From: Bacteroidota bacterium
GTDB taxonomy: Bacteria > Bacteroidota > Bacteroidia > Bacteroidales > GCA-2748055
Length of the DNA stretch: 5,086 nt
NCBI GenBank assembly: GCA_024244665.1
Contig: JAAEOI010000387.1
Coordinates: 1 to 5,086, forward strand
Reading direction: 5' to 3'
A program made the position numbers and the translations under genes. The notes beneath the pieces are model-generated. The model saw only the letters and a list, made by a program, of their open reading frames with translations, ran no database searches and was not told where the DNA came from. Below are positions 1-5,086 of this stretch, in pieces. The first letter of the stretch is position 1. The number at the start of each line of letters is the position of its first letter.

Positions 1-263
1 ATTTCTTTGATGATATCTATCACTTCAAGAGGATTCTTATGTGTATTGACAGCCTGGAAATATTCTGTAGTCAGCATGGATAGCACGGGAACACTATCCT
101 GGACGATTATCCCCGAAACTTTTTGTGAATTCTCATGGAAAATACTGGTGACTCCGTTATCACTCACATGTTTGGCCTTTTCATAGCCAGCCCTGCAAAC
201 TGGTGCAACACCTGCCAGGACAGATAAAAAGATCACAGCCAGATATTTCTTAGTATTCTTCAC
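1..263 (-). CDS. Exported protein of unknown function, N-terminal part only
   Basis: The frame is open from the start to the left edge, so only about the first 87 residues are visible and the C-terminus is outside the window. With the GTG at 263-261 as start, the product begins with a classic signal peptide: basic MKNTKK, a hydrophobic stretch YLAVIFLSVLAGVA, then a likely signal peptidase I site after VCRA, before GYEKA. The mature part (for example GIIVQDSVPVLSMLTTEYFQ, then KNPLEVIDIIKE) matches no family I recognise. An in-frame ATG at 314-312, directly after a stop, would add 17 residues (MIKLVQFAEKSLILLIA). That gives a longer N-terminus with a second hydrophobic patch before the lysines. 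I prefer the GTG because of signal-peptide shape, but neither start has a clear ribosome binding site, so the start is unsettled. The gene diverges from the sulfatase remnant beside it. Confidence 0.7.
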   Translation of the reverse strand, partial: MKNTKKYLAVIFLSVLAGVAPVCRAGYEKAKHVSDNGVTSIFHENSQKVSGIIVQDSVPVLSMLTTEYFQAVNTHKNPLEVIDIIKE

Positions 264-310
264 TGCGATTAATAATATCAGGGATTTCTCTGCAAATTGA
301 ACCAATTTAA

Positions 311-577
311 TCATTTAGTATCAATCAAGGTAAATCAGAACCTAAAACAGTCATCAATGAACTACATTTCGACACCGGTCGCTGCATCTATGATAATTTT
401 GAGAAAGCGTTTCTGTATGTGGCCGGAATACAGGAATCTGCTGACATCCAACAAGACCAGGACGAGGTAACTTTTACTGCATTTATTCCAGCCGGGAGGT
501 ATGACCTTGAAGCCCGGCTGATCGACAAGGAAAACAAGATGCATCCGGCCTACTACCTGTATATTGAAAAGTTGTAA
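311..577 (+). pseudogene. C-terminal remnant of a sulfatase (5'-truncated)
   Basis: The frame runs from just after a TAA at 308-310 to a TAA at 575-577 and has no ATG until codon 77 (539-541). The translation nevertheless looks like real protein: EKAFLYVAGIQESADI, then DEVTFTAFIPAGRYDLEARL, then PAYYLYIEKL at the end. From memory, Bacteroidota formylglycine-dependent sulfatases end this way: an alpha/beta C-subdomain with 'A-L-I-(x)n-D-(x)n-EVTF-(x)n-L-x-AG-x-x-x-L', closing with 'xYYxYV/I'. The catalytic N-terminal domain with the C/S-x-P-S-R site, the metal ligands and the usual RRWP-type stretch are all absent. Upstream DNA is taken up by a divergent gene, so the rest of the sulfatase is not nearby. 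I infer a deletion or rearrangement fossil. A short independent gene with a non-ATG start is possible but less likely. Confidence 0.6.
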
Positions 578-683
578 CAGACCGGGCCGGTCATTATGGA
601 GATCAAATATTTCTTTGCCAGAAGGAAAATCGTTAAATTATACCTAAATATATTCCAATCCTGACAGGAATTCATATTTGTAG

Positions 684-691
684 TAGTTTTG
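684..691 (+). promoter_or_regulatory. Candidate Bacteroidota -7 promoter box (TAGTTTTG)
   Basis: TAGTTTTG fits the Bacteroidota sigma-ABfr -7 consensus TAnnTTTG. It lies 43 nt upstream of the PKD-protein start codon, which would leave a leader of roughly 35-40 nt. A CTGACA at 661-666, 17 nt upstream of the box, could act as a weak upstream element, but a proper -33 TTTG motif is not evident. The rest of 578-734 shows no gene. This is a motif match only. Confidence 0.35.
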
Positions 692-714
692 AAACCGGTT
701 CAGGATATGCACAC

Positions 715-720
715 AAGGAG
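715..720 (+). promoter_or_regulatory. Shine-Dalgarno-like AAGGAG upstream of the PKD protein
   Basis: AAGGAG lies 14 nt before the ATG at 735, farther than the usual 5-9 nt. A second purine-rich stretch, AAGGTG at 725-730, lies only 4 nt before the ATG. No other in-frame start fits AAGGAG better, and the ATG at 735 gives a proper signal peptide, so the start is kept despite the awkward spacing. Confidence 0.35.
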
Positions 721-734
721 ATACAAGGTGTTAA

Positions 735-1856
735 ATGTGGAGATTTAATCTTTCTTTTATATACAGGATTTTACTCTTTTTACTGGCGGTGATTTGCATC
801 CAGTGCCAGGAAAAAGAAACACCACCTGTTTCTGAATTTGAAGCCGATTCCACGGTTGTTGAACAGGGAGGAACAGTGCAGTTCTCAGATCTTTCCCTGC
901 ACGGACCAACAGAATGGAGTTGGAGATTTGAAGCAGGAGATCCCCAGATCTCCTCGTTGCAAAATCCTGAAGTCACCTATTATCATTCAGGGGATTATGA
1001 GGTAAGATTGACAGTTACAAATGATTTTGGTACCGATGTTATTATAAAGGATAATTACATCAGTGTCCTGCAACCCTTCCCCACTGCAGAGTTTGTTGCC
1101 GATTCCACAGAGGTTGAGATTGACGGGATCGTTCGTTTCACCGACATGTCAACCGGTAAACCGGCAGAATGGGCATGGACATTCCAGGGCGGGAATCCGG
1201 AAACCTCTACAGCACAACACCCGAAAGTCATCTATGAATCACCGGGGATCTATACAGTAGTACTGACAGTAAAAAATGACAGGGGGACCGATACGGAAGC
1301 GAAAGAGGATTACATCACCGTTCGGTATCCCAGGACTGATATAACTTTCAGGAACAATGTCTTTACCGATATCAACCTCGTGTTGAATGGGAAAAACTAT
1401 ACCGTAAAACAGGAAGACAGTATCACTTTTGATGATTTTGAAGGTTTTGAGGTTTTCTATAGTGCAGAAACCAGCGGAAAAACAGCCAGTGGAGACATCG
1501 TTGGACTGGCTGTAACCTGGAGTGGCCAGCTGGTCCTGAATGGCAGCAGGATGGCTGTGGATCTCGACCTGGCTAGGGATTATTTCTATATATACATTAC
1601 CAATAACGGAACGCACGACCTTGGGCCCCTCTATGTAAACTATGGATTAACCGACCAGACCGTAGATAATGTGATCATGAAGGCAGATGGGAGAAGGTAT
1701 AGAACCGGCTATTACCGTGCCAATTCAGGAACAAAGGTCAGGGCTTTGTGGCAGGAGGATGCAAATCAATTCGAAGAGTGGTCACAGGGTACAGATTTTT
1801 CGCTTCCTTTCGTACAGAACCAGGTCATTTACCTGGTTAATACCAACAGGAAATAG
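735..1856 (+). CDS. Exported protein with two tandem PKD domains and an unnamed beta-rich C-terminal domain
   Basis: The product has 373 residues. Residues 1-24 form an export signal: WRF at the N-terminus, hydrophobic core ILLFLLAVICI, then QCQEKE. Cys24 followed by QEKE suggests a lipoprotein, but Gln at -1 is not a standard lipobox residue, so anchoring is uncertain. Residues 31-111 and 116-196 are two PKD domains, each with the W-x-W-x-F motif (61-65 and 146-150), a GxP turn, 'P-(x)n-Y' and 'G-x-Y-x-V-x-LTV-x-N' (86-96 and 171-181). PKD domains are Ig-like beta-sandwiches common in secreted binding or spacer proteins. Residues ~200-373 form a separate domain rich in beta-strand patterns and aromatics (ITNNGTHDLGPLYVNYGL at ~289-306, then RYRTGYYRA), which I cannot assign to a named family. 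No T9SS sorting tail is visible, so outer-membrane or periplasmic location by lipidation is the likelier route. No enzymatic motif was found, and a polysaccharide-binding or adhesin role is only inference. The gene has its own candidate promoter and converges on the large minus-strand gene. Confidence 0.9.
   Translation: MWRFNLSFIYRILLFLLAVICIQCQEKETPPVSEFEADSTVVEQGGTVQFSDLSLHGPTEWSWRFEAGDPQISSLQNPEVTYYHSGDYEVRLTVTNDFGTDVIIKDNYISVLQPFPTAEFVADSTEVEIDGIVRFTDMSTGKPAEWAWTFQGGNPETSTAQHPKVIYESPGIYTVVLTVKNDRGTDTEAKEDYITVRYPRTDITFRNNVFTDINLVLNGKNYTVKQEDSITFDDFEGFEVFYSAETSGKTASGDIVGLAVTWSGQLVLNGSRMAVDLDLARDYFYIYITNNGTHDLGPLYVNYGLTDQTVDNVIMKADGRRYRTGYYRANSGTKVRALWQEDANQFEEWSQGTDFSLPFVQNQVIYLVNTNRK
825..1322 (+). 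repeat. Tandem duplication of the PKD module, 85-codon (255-bp) period
   Basis: The two PKD modules align without gaps at an exact offset of 85 residues: ADST at 37-40 against 122-125, W61 against W146, G86 against G171, N96 against N181, Y108 against Y193. At DNA level an 11-bp identity (GCCGATTCCAC) survives at the equivalent position, with otherwise diverged codons, pointing to an old internal duplication. The repeat units are about 825-1067 and 1080-1322. Confidence 0.8.
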
Positions 1857-1880
1857 CCGAATAATGAAGTTCATAAAAGT

Positions 1881-1918
1881 AAAAGGGCTGTCCCCGAGTT
1901 CCCGGGGACAGCCCTTTT
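1881..1918. terminator. Bidirectional intrinsic terminator between convergent genes
   Basis: A perfect 16-bp inverted repeat (arms 1881-1896 and 1903-1918) encloses a 6-nt loop AGTTCC. The stem carries a GC-rich core (GGGCTGTCCCCG) flanked by AAAA on the left and TTTT on the right. It therefore reads as hairpin plus U-tract on both strands. It lies 24 nt after the stop of the plus-strand PKD gene and 24 nt after the stop of the minus-strand large gene, the symmetric position expected of a shared terminator. Confidence 0.92.
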
Positions 1919-1942
1919 TAACGAAAACTAAATCACAGACTA

Positions 1943-4900
1943 CTACTTAACAATCTGTATTCTTTCAGTGAATACATGCTCTCCCGATTTGACCGTTATG
2001 ATATACAAGCCTGCATCCAGATCCCTTACATCGATCTGAAGCCTGCTTTTTGCAATCTTTGCATTAAATACGGCCTGTCCTGTGATATTGAACAGTTTCA
2101 CAGTAGAGTATACCTCACCCGTATTCTGCAACTCGAGGTTCAGTATACCTGAAACAGGATTGGGATACAACTGCAGTGCTGGTTCAAGAACCGGTGCAAT
2201 GCCTGTTATCTCGGTTACCTCTACCACCACAATCTCGGTAGCAATTAGCTCGCCATCCGTTACTGTTATCTGTAATGTATACACCCCGGCCTTGCTGATC
2301 GTAACATCAGTATTGAGCTGGTCCGGTGAAACGATGGTAACATTGGCTTCCTCACCCGTTATTACACTCCATGTATACGTGAGTGTAGAACCGACTGGGT
2401 TTCCATCATCACCGGCCGTAGCGCTGACACTAATCGTTTCTCCTTCCTCGACAGTGAAGCTGGCTATAGCTACAGTTACAGTCGGGGCAGTGTTTCCAGG
2501 TGTGGATACACCCACATTGACAATCTCTGATCTGCTCATCTCTCCGTCATCAACAGTGACCTGGAGTACTACTGCGCCTACCTGTGAAAATGTGACATCT
2601 GTTTCCAAAGCATTAGGACTGACAATGGTTACTCCTTCACCACTGATAACTTCCCAGGTGACAGTAAGTGCAGTCGGATATGGCATACCATCATCAGCCA
2701 CAGCGGCTTTGAGGGTAAGAGTTTCACTTAGCAAAACATTGGCTGATGTAATATCAACAGATAATGTTGGTGCCTCGTTATTATCAGGCATTTGCTCATC
2801 AAGGAAATTCAGGTAATAGACGACCACATTGCTTCTGTCCTCAGAAACTACCTCCAACTTATCATCGAACGATAAGATTCCGCTGGATCTGGCAAAACCA
2901 TACTTATCGAGTAAGGTTAACGTTGCCCCGGTCACAGCGCTGATGTTATCTAAGAAAGTGCTCACGCCAATTCCTTCAGGGATGAGTGAAATGTTGACTT
3001 TATCCTGGTCAACCAGGAATACTGAAGATATGACAAAGGCATCGCTGGACATGGCTTCAGGCTTCAGCTGGTAGGTAATAATGCTCGTACCGTTCTGTGC
3101 AACCACCTCGAAGAATATGGAATCACTCAGCCTTGCATCAACCAGGGTGGTATCAAAATTGATCACTTTCAGTGCCACCAGGTGATCATTTTGATCTATG
3201 ATGTTGAAGGTTGACAGCTCGGGCATGATAAGGGCAGACAGGACGTCCAAGATTGGCTTGCCCCACTCAATACCTGTGCCGGTAATTGTCCCGGTCGATC
3301 CATCAACCGTAACGGAATATGATCCGGCATAGTCATCCTTAACCTCGATCAGTGCATTATCATCCAGGGGCTGATCAACCAGATTATAGTAGGATGTGTT
3401 CACGCCATTGGAAGAGACAACCATCAGGCTGTCTTCTCCGGCAATATCATCACCGGCAGCTTTTTCAACACCGGCGCTCATTACAGTTAGTACCTGTCCG
3501 GTATCAGACTTCATGATGTTGTCGAGGAAATCTGCTACCGTGGTCCCGCTGAAATCACCCTGTATATCCAGTGCACCTGTAAATCCATCATCTACCAGGT
3601 AAACAAGCGAGGCAACCGTGGATATTTGAACGGTAGGTGGATCCATGGCATGAACCCCTATATTCTCAGAAATTCTGTCCTCAGTCCAGCCTTCATCGAT
3701 TGAATGGTACATCACCCAGTCACTGTTTTCCTCGGTGGTACCAAAACCGGCACCCAGTTCTTTCCCGGGTTCGAATACATGGGGCTTTCTCATCAACTTG
3801 GTTGCCTTAGTGTTATTGAGTACCCTTCCTGCAATAAAATACTCATCATCAGGGCTCCCCCAAATCTCAACCAGCTCAAGGTCATTAATATCTCCCAGTT
3901 GTTTTGATCCCTCAAAGATGGAGTCATTCTTTATTTTGAACAGATACACTACCATGTTTTCTTCAAATGATTGGTAGATCAGGTTATAGTTATCATGTTC
4001 CTCGCCCCAGGGATTCCAGCTAGTCGGACTGGGAATAACATCGGCTTGATCAATGTCACCGGATACCTTGGGATCTTTGAAATGTGCCTGTGCAATCACA
4101 AAAACATCCCCCGATTCTACCATTGGATTAACGGCAGGATCAGGATAGAGCTTTAAGGGAGCAAGCTTCCATTGGGTTGAGTCAGCTGCAAATTTATAGC
4201 CGGGGACATAAGCTTTCTGGTACCGAAGCAACCAGTCGTCAGATGTAGGATTCTGAGGAACGATGCTCGCCACTGCATCGGCAGGGTTCTTTAAACCTGG
4301 TGGAAACCTCCCGCCGCTGGTAATAATCAGATATTCTGAAAGATCGAGCGGTATGCCCTGCGGGTTCATGATCTCAAGGAAACAATTCTTGGCAGTCTGG
4401 CGGAGCACTATCTCAGAAATAAAGGGTTCACCTGTATAAATCTGGGTCAGATCAGCCGGTTTATCTATCATGAATAATACAGTATATTCGAAGATTGTTG
4501 TATCATCTTCGGCCGTTACAATAAATGTAGTAGTTCTCTCTTCAGCTCCTCCTGTCAGTGATGTTGCCCTTTGAATATCGATTGTGGCATTCATAGCCTC
4601 TGGTGAGGCTTGGAGGGCAGGAACACGACTACTCCCATTGGGAAGGTTAACAACATAATTCAGCCTTGTCGGATCGAAACCGGGGATGGTATCTCCCGGC
4701 CATTCATACTCCAGCACATCAGGCTTCTCAGTCCACAAAATGGCCCCGAGATATGCATTGCTCGAGGGTTCATATTCCTGTACATCAATGAAATATTCTT
4801 TCACGGTCGTCCCATCCTCGGCTGTCACCTTCAAAATATCCCCGAGCTTAAGGTCAACTCTTTCCATTTCGTCAACCCAGAGTATCTCCCATGAAGCTTC

Positions 4901-5086
4901 AGGGGCTTTCTCAAGGTACTTATACAGGGTATCCAGCCTGGTTGCGAATGGAACATTCCCTACTGTATCAACTTCGTAGCCTTTCGTTACATAGTATGGT
5001 TCCCCTCCCCACATCACACCATTGAAATTCTCTTGCTCAATGGACCCGTAACGTATCCTCCGTTTTGGAAAAACCAGTGCCATATC
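1943..5086 (-). CDS. Large modular T9SS-exported surface protein (lamin-tail, beta repeats, PKD/Ig-like, type A sorting domain), N-terminus missing
   Basis: There are 1047 codons visible. The frame is still open at the right edge, and the first Met in view (ATG at 5083-5081) starts MALVFPKRRIRYGS, which is no signal peptide. T9SS cargo needs Sec export, so the true start must lie outside. Numbering from that Met, the modules are: a beta repeat at ~8-104 (GDILKVTAEDGTTVKEYFI); a cadherin-like beta-sandwich at ~136-205 (LNYVVNLP, FIVTAEDDTTIFEYTVLF); a lamin-tail-like domain at ~218-480 (FISEI, FLEIMNPQGIPLDLSEY, TKLMRKPHVFEPG, IGVHAM); three more beta repeats at ~484-569, 576-675 and 681-762; two PKD/Ig-like domains at ~769-860 and 865-957; and a sorting tail at ~969-1046. 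In the family such proteins are secreted and then held at the cell surface by A-LPS. No catalytic motif is seen; adhesion or substrate binding is inference. Transcription ends at the shared terminator 24 nt downstream. Confidence 0.92.
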   Translation of the reverse strand, partial: DMALVFPKRRIRYGSIEQENFNGVMWGGEPYYVTKGYEVDTVGNVPFATRLDTLYKYLEKAPEASWEILWVDEMERVDLKLGDILKVTAEDGTTVKEYFIDVQEYEPSSNAYLGAILWTEKPDVLEYEWPGDTIPGFDPTRLNYVVNLPNGSSRVPALQASPEAMNATIDIQRATSLTGGAEERTTTFIVTAEDDTTIFEYTVLFMIDKPADLTQIYTGEPFISEIVLRQTAKNCFLEIMNPQGIPLDLSEYLIITSGGRFPPGLKNPADAVASIVPQNPTSDDWLLRYQKAYVPGYKFAADSTQWKLAPLKLYPDPAVNPMVESGDVFVIAQAHFKDPKVSGDIDQADVIPSPTSWNPWGEEHDNYNLIYQSFEENMVVYLFKIKNDSIFEGSKQLGDINDLELVEIWGSPDDEYFIAGRVLNNTKATKLMRKPHVFEPGKELGAGFGTTEENSDWVMYHSIDEGWTEDRISENIGVHAMDPPTVQISTVASLVYLVDDGFTGALDIQGDFSGTTVADFLDNIMKSDTGQVLTVMSAGVEKAAGDDIAGEDSLMVVSSNGVNTSYYNLVDQPLDDNALIEVKDDYAGSYSVTVDGSTGTITGTGIEWGKPILDVLSALIMPELSTFNIIDQNDHLVALKVINFDTTLVDARLSDSIFFEVVAQNGTSIITYQLKPEAMSSDAFVISSVFLVDQDKVNISLIPEGIGVSTFLDNISAVTGATLTLLDKYGFARSSGILSFDDKLEVVSEDRSNVVVYYLNFLDEQMPDNNEAPTLSVDITSANVLLSETLTLKAAVADDGMPYPTALTVTWEVISGEGVTIVSPNALETDVTFSQVGAVVLQVTVDDGEMSRSEIVNVGVSTPGNTAPTVTVAIASFTVEEGETISVSATAGDDGNPVGSTLTYTWSVITGEEANVTIVSPDQLNTDVTISKAGVYTLQITVTDGELIATEIVVVEVTEITGIAPVLEPALQLYPNPVSGILNLELQNTGEVYSTVKLFNITGQAVFNAKIAKSRLQIDVRDLDAGLYIITVKSGEHVFTERIQIVK
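1946..2179 (-). other. T9SS type A C-terminal sorting domain
   Basis: The last ~78 residues of the large protein show the standard sequence landmarks in order: LQLYPNPVSGILNLEL (the YPNP motif), VKLFNITGQAVF, then LQIDVRDLDAGLYIITV, and a final ERIQIVK. This is the signal recognised by the type IX translocon in the outer membrane. It is normally cleaved by the PorU sortase with attachment of A-LPS. Its presence is the strongest phylum marker in the window. Confidence 0.95.
2213..2776 (-). repeat. Two tandem PKD/Ig-like domains in the large protein
   Basis: Unit 1 lies at about 2504-2776 and unit 2 at about 2213-2491. Both start with N-x-AP-T, continue with an ADDG or GDDG loop followed by P, a W-x-VI-x-GE strand (WEVISGEG and WSVITGEE), TIVSP-(x)n-L-x-TDVT, and end with a 'VTVDDGE' or 'VTDGE' strand. 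They belong to the 'DDG' type of PKD-like fold and differ from the WxWxF type in the neighbouring gene. Unit 1 has lost the usual aromatic of the G-x-Y strand (VGAVVLQV), while unit 2 keeps it (AGVYTLQI). Confidence 0.8.
2798..3634 (-). repeat. Three consecutive divergent beta repeats, with a fourth copy at about 4772-5062
   Basis: Units are about 3377-3634, 3059-3358 and 2798-3043, with an outlying copy at 4772-5062 near the right edge. Each runs 80-100 residues with the same plan: an opening strand of the type V-x-x-V-(x)n-VD, a short helix-like stretch (TTVADFLDNIM, ILDVLSALIM, VSTFLDNISAV, RLDTLYKYLEK), a strand, then a hallmark close with 'D-x-L-x-V-x-(A/S)-x-(D/N)-G-x-x-(x)n-Y-x-L'. The closes are KLEVVSEDRSNVVVYYLNF, IFFEVVAQNGTSIITYQL, LMVVSSNGVNTSYYNLV and ILKVTAEDGTTVKEYFI. 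I know similar 'VTAEDGTTxKxYxI' repeats from Bacteroidota surface proteins but cannot give a firm family name. Confidence 0.7.
3644..4441 (-). other. Lamin-tail-like (LTD) domain with a long central insertion
   Basis: Residues ~215-480 of the large protein begin with the LTD signature, FISEI followed by FLEIMNPQGIPLDLSEYLI. They then carry a GDVFVIAQ strand (325-332), an ELVEIWGSPDD turn and YFIAGR, and end with TKLMRKPHVFEPG, SDWVMY and IGVHAM. The order matches the strand order of bacterial LTDs. At ~265 residues the domain is roughly twice the usual LTD length; the extra material is mostly at ~260-320 and ~335-400. Bacterial LTDs occur on secreted nucleases and surface proteins as accessory modules; no nuclease motif is seen here. 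Confidence 0.7.

Noticed and set aside
1..310. Search for the missing 5' part of the sulfatase on the plus strand
   Set aside because: Plus-strand frames here are broken by stops and show no sulfatase motifs, and the minus strand carries a convincing signal-peptide-bearing gene.
362..544. A 60-codon minus-strand open frame opposite the sulfatase remnant
   Set aside because: The plus-strand frame carries sulfatase-like motifs. The minus-strand translation shows nothing recognisable and has no supported start signal.
581..591. Palindrome ACCGGGCCGGT just after the sulfatase remnant stop, as a terminator
   Set aside because: The arms are only 5 bp with a 1-nt centre and no T tract follows, so it cannot form a normal terminator hairpin.
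1239..1616. A 125-codon minus-strand open frame inside the PKD protein gene
   Set aside because: It is antisense to clear PKD and C-terminal domain coding sequence and has no recognisable protein features.
2082..2816. A 244-codon plus-strand open frame opposite the large T9SS gene
   Set aside because: It lies wholly antisense to the PKD/Ig-like and sorting-tail region, whose protein sequence is clearly genuine. Its Ser/Thr/Val-rich translation is the usual mirror of such domains.
5081..5083. The ATG near the right edge as the true start of the large protein
   Set aside because: The frame continues beyond it to the window end, no signal peptide follows, and the sequence is already inside a repeat module. 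A T9SS-exported protein needs a Sec signal, so this is an internal Met.
1..5086. CRISPR arrays, tRNA or rRNA genes, transposases, or a defence or toxin-antitoxin system
   Set aside because: I saw no regularly spaced direct repeats, RNA-like folds or matching protein motifs. Apart from short gaps, the window is filled by the surface-protein genes described.

Overview
The window looks like a chromosomal segment of a Bacteroidota bacterium, probably an environmental polysaccharide-degrading type (Bacteroidales/Marinilabiliales-like, though rank below phylum is a guess). The grounds are a textbook type IX secretion (T9SS) type A C-terminal sorting domain, secreted PKD-domain proteins, a sulfatase-type C-terminus, poor ribosome binding sites, and a TAnnTTTG promoter-like box ahead of one gene.

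Layout, left to right. (1) Positions 1-263 (or 314), minus strand: the N-terminus of an exported protein of unknown function, running off the left edge. (2) Positions 311-577, plus strand: an open frame with no start codon whose translation matches the last ~65-75 residues of Bacteroidota sulfatases, most likely a fossil of a deleted sulfatase gene. (3) Positions 578-734: intergenic, with a candidate promoter and a Shine-Dalgarno-like sequence. (4) Positions 735-1856, plus strand: a 373-residue exported protein with two tandem PKD domains and a C-terminal beta-rich domain I cannot name. (5) Positions 1857-1942: a convergent intergenic gap holding a perfect 16-bp hairpin that can terminate both flanking genes. 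(6) Positions 1943-5086, minus strand: 1047 visible codons of a very large modular surface protein. It carries a lamin-tail-like domain, a cadherin-like beta-sandwich, four divergent copies of a beta repeat, two PKD/Ig-like domains and a T9SS sorting tail. Its true N-terminus and signal peptide lie beyond the right edge.

How the genes relate: all visible products appear to leave the cytoplasm, and the two large ones are built from adhesive or spacer beta-sandwich modules. They are transcribed toward each other, so they are not one operon. No catalytic domain is intact in the window, and I see no defence system, CRISPR, RNA gene or transposase. The most notable points are the truncated sulfatase remnant, the unnamed C-terminal domain of the PKD protein, and the repeat architecture of the large T9SS protein.
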